DNA of 15,990 bases from Bacillota bacterium (GTDB lineage: Bacteria > Bacillota > Clostridia > Lachnospirales > Lachnospiraceae). The stretch is from positions 1 through 15,990 of the forward strand of contig JAEYRR010000296.1 in the NCBI GenBank assembly GCA_023435505.1. The letters are read 5' to 3'. Of this stretch, positions 12,548 through 15,990 are shown piece after piece. The first letter of the stretch is position 1; each line of letters begins with the position of its first letter. The position numbers were made by a program, and so were the translations under genes. The notes beneath the pieces were generated by a model. It ran no database searches and was not told the DNA's origin. It saw nothing but the letters and a program-made list of their open reading frames with translations.

Positions 12548-14170
12548 ATGGGTAATAAAGTATTGAGTATTGAAATTGGTCAGCAGATGACAAGAATCTG
12601 CGAATTAGATTATAATAAAAAAAATCCGCATGTGTATAACTGTTTATCCTTTGAGACTCCTGCCGGTGTGGTGGAGGATGGTTATATCAGGGATAAGCTG
12701 GCTTTAGCGACTATTTTGAGGGAGCAGATAAATGCAGCGGAGATGAAAAATGACAAGGTATTATTTACATTGTCTTCGACTAAAATAGCCAGTCGAGAAG
12801 CAATTATTCCAATGGTTAAAAATAATCAGATTTCAGATATTATAAAGATTAATGCAAAGGACTATTTTCCTGTAAACATTGAAGAATATGATCTTACCTA
12901 TTCTGTTTTAGAACGAATTAATACAAAAGAAGTAAAGCAAATGCGACTGCTTGTTTTGGCAGCACCAGCAATGCTAATCAAGCCTTATTTTGAATTAGCA
13001 GAGATGATGAATCTGCATATTGTTTCCATTGACTACTCTGGGAACAGTTCCTATCAGCTACTTCGGGAACAAGTAGGAACAGGTGTCAATCTGGTGGTTC
13101 AGATTAATGATCAGAATACCATTATCAATTTATTAGAAAATGAGAACCTGTTGTTGCAGCGTACCATGCCTTATGGCACGGCGTCCATTGCTTCTGCAGT
13201 TATTAGTAATTCAGTTTTTCGTGTTGGTACTTACATTGAAGCGATGAGACTTCTTAGCAAGGATAGACTGATTAATGAACACTTTGACAATATGGATGAA
13301 GCAGCATTTACTTTGGAGGACATCTCTGAGGAGTATAATGAAATGTCCATGAAAGAGAATGCAAAAAGTGATGTTACCAGTTCATTAGGAAACCATCTAT
13401 CTAATGTCAACCGGGTAATCGATTATTTCGTTACGAAGCATCCGGGAAAGAAAATTGAGAGTTTTTATATTACTGGAGAGGGGTCTAAGATACAGGGATT
13501 AGAGCAACTGATTAAGAACGAGATGGGCTTTGAAATCAAATCTCTTCGTCAGCTTAGCAACGTTACATTTGCTAAGACTACTATGGATATCGAAAGTAAC
13601 CAAAGTGTCTTTTTATCCTGTATTGGTGCAGCAATTGCTCCTCTTGATTTTACTCCTGCCGAGTACACAGTAAGACAGGTGTCTAATAGCTCCATGTTAT
13701 TCCCAATTTTATTACTGATTATATCCTTGTTTGGTTCAGCAGCAATCGTTGTATCCTCTTTGATGATCTATAGGAATGCAGAACAGGATAATAAAGCTAT
13801 GCAGGCAAAAATAGATAGTATTCAGGATATTCAGAAGATATATTCTGATTATCAGATCAGTGAAAATGATTTAAAAAACATAGAAGTCTTTGACTCCATG
13901 ACGAAGAGTGCTGCGGATAACCTACTCTCCTTTATTGCAGAATTGGAGCAAAAGACGCCTAAAGGAACCATTGTGCAGACTTTATCCGTTCAGGAAAATG
14001 CTGCTAGTATTAAGGCGATGTCTACAAGCAAGGAAGTAATGGCTAAATATGTAGATACCTTAAATGCCTTTGAAAGCATTCAGTCTGCAGTAGTATCAAG
14101 CTTTGTAGAGACTAAGGATGAGAATAATATGCCAACAGTATCTTATACTGTTGTATGTGTATTTAAATAG
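12548..14170 (+). CDS. pilMN: Fused PilM-PilN type IV pilus scaffold protein
   Basis: The N-terminal part (about 1-366) is a PilM-like actin/FtsA-fold domain: phosphate-binding VLSIEIGQQMTRICEL at the start, a mid-domain VLAAPAMLIKPYFELAE, and YITGEGSKIQGLEQLIK near its end. A single membrane segment at about 383-406 (PILLLIISLFGSAAIVVSSL) is followed by a PilN-like extracytoplasmic domain (about 407-540) starting with a coiled-coil-like helix. In most pilus systems PilM and PilN are separate proteins that bind through a PilN N-terminal peptide; here they are one chain, as described for the C. difficile pilMN gene. It should anchor the cytoplasmic motor to the membrane alignment complex with PilO. 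AGGGAGGT lies 5 nt before the ATG. The next gene starts 13 bp after its stop, implying tight coupling. Confidence 0.86.
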   Translation: MGNKVLSIEIGQQMTRICELDYNKKNPHVYNCLSFETPAGVVEDGYIRDKLALATILREQINAAEMKNDKVLFTLSSTKIASREAIIPMVKNNQISDIIKINAKDYFPVNIEEYDLTYSVLERINTKEVKQMRLLVLAAPAMLIKPYFELAEMMNLHIVSIDYSGNSSYQLLREQVGTGVNLVVQINDQNTIINLLENENLLLQRTMPYGTASIASAVISNSVFRVGTYIEAMRLLSKDRLINEHFDNMDEAAFTLEDISEEYNEMSMKENAKSDVTSSLGNHLSNVNRVIDYFVTKHPGKKIESFYITGEGSKIQGLEQLIKNEMGFEIKSLRQLSNVTFAKTTMDIESNQSVFLSCIGAAIAPLDFTPAEYTVRQVSNSSMLFPILLLIISLFGSAAIVVSSLMIYRNAEQDNKAMQAKIDSIQDIQKIYSDYQISENDLKNIEVFDSMTKSAADNLLSFIAELEQKTPKGTIVQTLSVQENAASIKAMSTSKEVMAKYVDTLNAFESIQSAVVSSFVETKDENNMPTVSYTVVCVFK

Positions 14171-14178
14171 AAGGGGGA
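14171..14178 (+). promoter_or_regulatory. Ribosome binding site that sets the pilO start at 14184
   Basis: AAGGGGGA ends 5 nt before the ATG at 14184. The longer frame from 14118 overlaps the pilMN 3' end in another frame and has no such site, so the 14184 start is chosen. Confidence 0.75.
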
Positions 14179-14183
14179 AGCAG

Positions 14184-14981
14184 ATGAAGATCAGTCAGAA
14201 AGATGCAAAATTATTGATATTACTTGCCTGTGTAATGATGCTGGGAGCTTCCTATTTCTTCGGCTATAAAAAATACAGTGATAAGACAGATGAAATAAAT
14301 AACAGGACACAAGCCCTGAATGCTCAATATGAGACTTTGGAAGCAAGTAATAAACATAGAGACGAATATACGCAGAAGATTCAAGAAAATAAGGATAAGG
14401 TTGCAGCAATCATTGCAAAGTATCCAGCAATGGTTACGAATCAGGATGAACTGTATCTATCTAAAATTATTGAAAAGAATACTGGTATTTGGATTAATAA
14501 TTTTAATTACACAGAATCATCTATTGTATATACGCCACAGGATTTAACTTTAAATGGTACTAGTGTAAGTACTGATAGCACCACAAATACGGACAAAACT
14601 AACGCAAATACAACAGAACAGACAAAGGAAGCAAGTCAGGCTCCAGCTACGACAGAAACTACAAAAGATGGAACACTTGCCTTTGTAGGTTATAAAAACA
14701 CCACACAATTAAGTTTTCAAGCAGATTATGATCAAATGAAGAAATTAGTATCCTTTATTAACAATTATGAAAGTCGTAAGTCAATTAGCTCTATAAATAT
14801 GGCTTTTGATAATACTACAGGTCTTTTAACCGGAACAGTAGATTATAATAGCTACAGCCTTGTAAGTTTGACAAGTAAATATACTCCATTAATCATCCCA
14901 AGTCTACCGATGGGAGTAGAGAGTATATTTGGTGATATTGTGAGCAACAAAAACCCAGAGGATAATAAGAATAACGAATAG
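14184..14981 (+). CDS. pilO: PilO-like type IV pilus alignment protein
   Basis: This is a bitopic membrane protein expected to pair with the PilN part of PilMN. It has a short cytoplasmic start (MKISQKDAK), one membrane segment at about 9-28 (LLILLACVMMLGASYFFGY), a coiled-coil stretch rich in K, E, N and Q (about 30-80), and an extracytoplasmic domain. That domain is split by a Thr/Ser/Asn/Lys-rich low-complexity segment at about 124-163, apparently a flexible linker. The assignment rests mainly on topology and on its position directly after pilMN, because PilO is poorly conserved. At 265 residues it is somewhat longer than the usual ~200-residue PilO, which the linker explains. The gene is complete. 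Confidence 0.75.
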   Translation: MKISQKDAKLLILLACVMMLGASYFFGYKKYSDKTDEINNRTQALNAQYETLEASNKHRDEYTQKIQENKDKVAAIIAKYPAMVTNQDELYLSKIIEKNTGIWINNFNYTESSIVYTPQDLTLNGTSVSTDSTTNTDKTNANTTEQTKEASQAPATTETTKDGTLAFVGYKNTTQLSFQADYDQMKKLVSFINNYESRKSISSINMAFDNTTGLLTGTVDYNSYSLVSLTSKYTPLIIPSLPMGVESIFGDIVSNKNPEDNKNNE

Positions 14982-14995
14982 AAGAGGGATAAGCG

Positions 14996-15990
14996 ATGTA
15001 TGATCTTGAACCTATGGACTACAGAAAAAAGGGAAAATTTAATAAAGGATTCTCTTTGATTGAGGTCTTAGTCAGCATGTTGATTCTAGTCATCATCATA
15101 GCTCCTATATTGGGGAATATCGTACAGGCTACCCGTATGAACCAGAAGTCTAGAAACATGCAGGATGCCTCCAGTCTAGGCCAGAATATAATGGAGGGAT
15201 TAAAGGTTCAAAAATCCTTTGAGGATGTGGCAAAGCAACTGATTTATAAGGATAGGGGAGTTGACTTTGAGCTGTTTAGTTTGGACGAGATAGACAGTAT
15301 TTCAACCGGACAGATTGAATATGATGAGGCTACGAAAACCTATATTCCGGCTTCAGATGCCTGCATTGTCAGATCCATTGATCCGAGTACCAGTGCTTTT
15401 ACCTATTCTTTAAAGCAAAATGCCAGTCGTAAATATCAATTCCAGGTATCAAACATTTTATACAATGGAAGTAGATATTGCGCCAAAATACAGTATGATG
15501 CCTCTGCTTACAGTAAAGATGATAAATATAATGATGTGGACATGCCTATCTTACCATCTGTTTCCGATGATAAGAATGCTGTAGTAGTTCTGACCTATCA
15601 GGATGATTGGGCAGCAAGTACTTTAAAACAGTATTATAATATATATTTCAATAGTACCTTTAGTAGTGATAATACTGTTAAAAATGAAGATATTGAAAAG
15701 GATATGAAACGGACTCTCACCTTGAATTTTAGCTATGATGCAACCAAAGGAAAGTATATTGTAGAGGGAAAATTTCTCTATGAGTTAACAACACTAATTC
15801 CTAGTGGAGCTAGTGCGTATACTAGATCTTATGAGGATACATTTTATCAGCAGGAATTTGATGCATTAGAGAATGTCTATCTGTTCTTTACACCAAATTT
15901 GGAAGTGAAAATGGATGATATAGAGATTAATAATTACTTGACTGGTAAGGCTGCAGATTTAAACGTATATCTGGTAGAACAGATAAATGA
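14996..15990 (+). CDS. Minor prepilin / pseudopilin, 5' part (3' end outside window)
   Basis: The frame from ATG 14996 stays open to the right edge (331 full codons). An 18-residue leader ends NKG, with cleavage before F-S-L-I-E (Glu5 = E23), followed by the hydrophobic helix VLVSMLILVIIIAPIL. The T-x-M-N-Q-K-S segment after the helix is typical of PilV/GspI-type minor pilins. The remaining domain is acidic, rich in Y, D and S and much larger than a classic ~120-200-residue minor pilin. GAAGAGGG lies 7 nt before the ATG; an ATG at 15014 is also possible. It begins 14 bp after pilO in the same operon. It may be a tip-forming or adhesive minor pilin, which is inference. Confidence 0.85.
   Translation, partial: MYDLEPMDYRKKGKFNKGFSLIEVLVSMLILVIIIAPILGNIVQATRMNQKSRNMQDASSLGQNIMEGLKVQKSFEDVAKQLIYKDRGVDFELFSLDEIDSISTGQIEYDEATKTYIPASDACIVRSIDPSTSAFTYSLKQNASRKYQFQVSNILYNGSRYCAKIQYDASAYSKDDKYNDVDMPILPSVSDDKNAVVVLTYQDDWAASTLKQYYNIYFNSTFSSDNTVKNEDIEKDMKRTLTLNFSYDATKGKYIVEGKFLYELTTLIPSGASAYTRSYEDTFYQQEFDALENVYLFFTPNLEVKMDDIEINNYLTGKAADLNVYLVEQIN

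Noticed and set aside
14118..14183. Upstream start for pilO overlapping pilMN
   Set aside because: There is no ribosome binding site, the added residues do not resemble a PilO N-terminus, and a strong site precedes the ATG at 14184.

Overview
The window looks like chromosomal DNA from a spore-forming, low-GC, anaerobic Firmicute, most likely a clostridial relative in the Lachnospiraceae. Three things point there: a sporulation sigma factor of the SigK type, a small clostridial-type protein of the DUF6774 kind beside it, and a Gram-positive type IV pilus cluster with a fused PilM-PilN gene. All genes are on the + strand, spacing is tight, and no transposon, phage gene, tRNA, rRNA or CRISPR array was seen. 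The species cannot be named from sequence alone.

Left part (1-4440): the 3' portion of a diaminopimelate decarboxylase gene (lysA) ends at a clear intrinsic terminator. It is followed by a stand-alone PTS glucose-type EIIA domain protein, a sigK-like sigma factor gene that starts directly at the core domain with no pro-sequence, and a 68-residue protein probably cotranscribed with sigK. A terminator overlaps the stop codon of that small gene. Then comes a three-domain Xaa-Pro aminopeptidase (M24 family). Candidate sigma-E-like promoters precede both the EIIA gene and sigK.

Middle part (4441-6686): a two-gene metal-homeostasis unit. The first gene encodes a CobW/COG0523 GTPase with a CxCC motif and a strikingly His/Cys-rich loop made by an internal duplication. 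The second encodes a related P-loop GTPase fused to a YcgQ/DUF1980-like C-terminal domain and lacking the CxCC motif. The unit has an extended -10 promoter, an unusual leader (a perfect Shine-Dalgarno far upstream, a mini-ORF overlapping the start codon, and a hairpin touching the proximal ribosome binding site) and a strong terminator.

Right part (6687-15990): a type IV pilus operon in the order pilB, pilT, pilC, pilin, pilD, pilM-pilN fusion, pilO and a large minor prepilin that runs off the right edge. PilB (extension ATPase) and PilT (retraction ATPase) power assembly through the membrane protein PilC. PilD cleaves and methylates the prepilins. PilMN and PilO form the alignment scaffold linking the cytoplasmic motor to the outside. 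The major pilin gene is bracketed by two stable hairpins with poor U-tracts, which could set pilin expression apart from that of the machinery genes.

Nothing here is clearly a wholly undescribed system. The most unusual pieces are the paired COG0523 GTPases (one fused to the YcgQ-like domain, one with a duplicated His/Cys metal-binding loop), their leader region, and the hairpins around the pilin gene.
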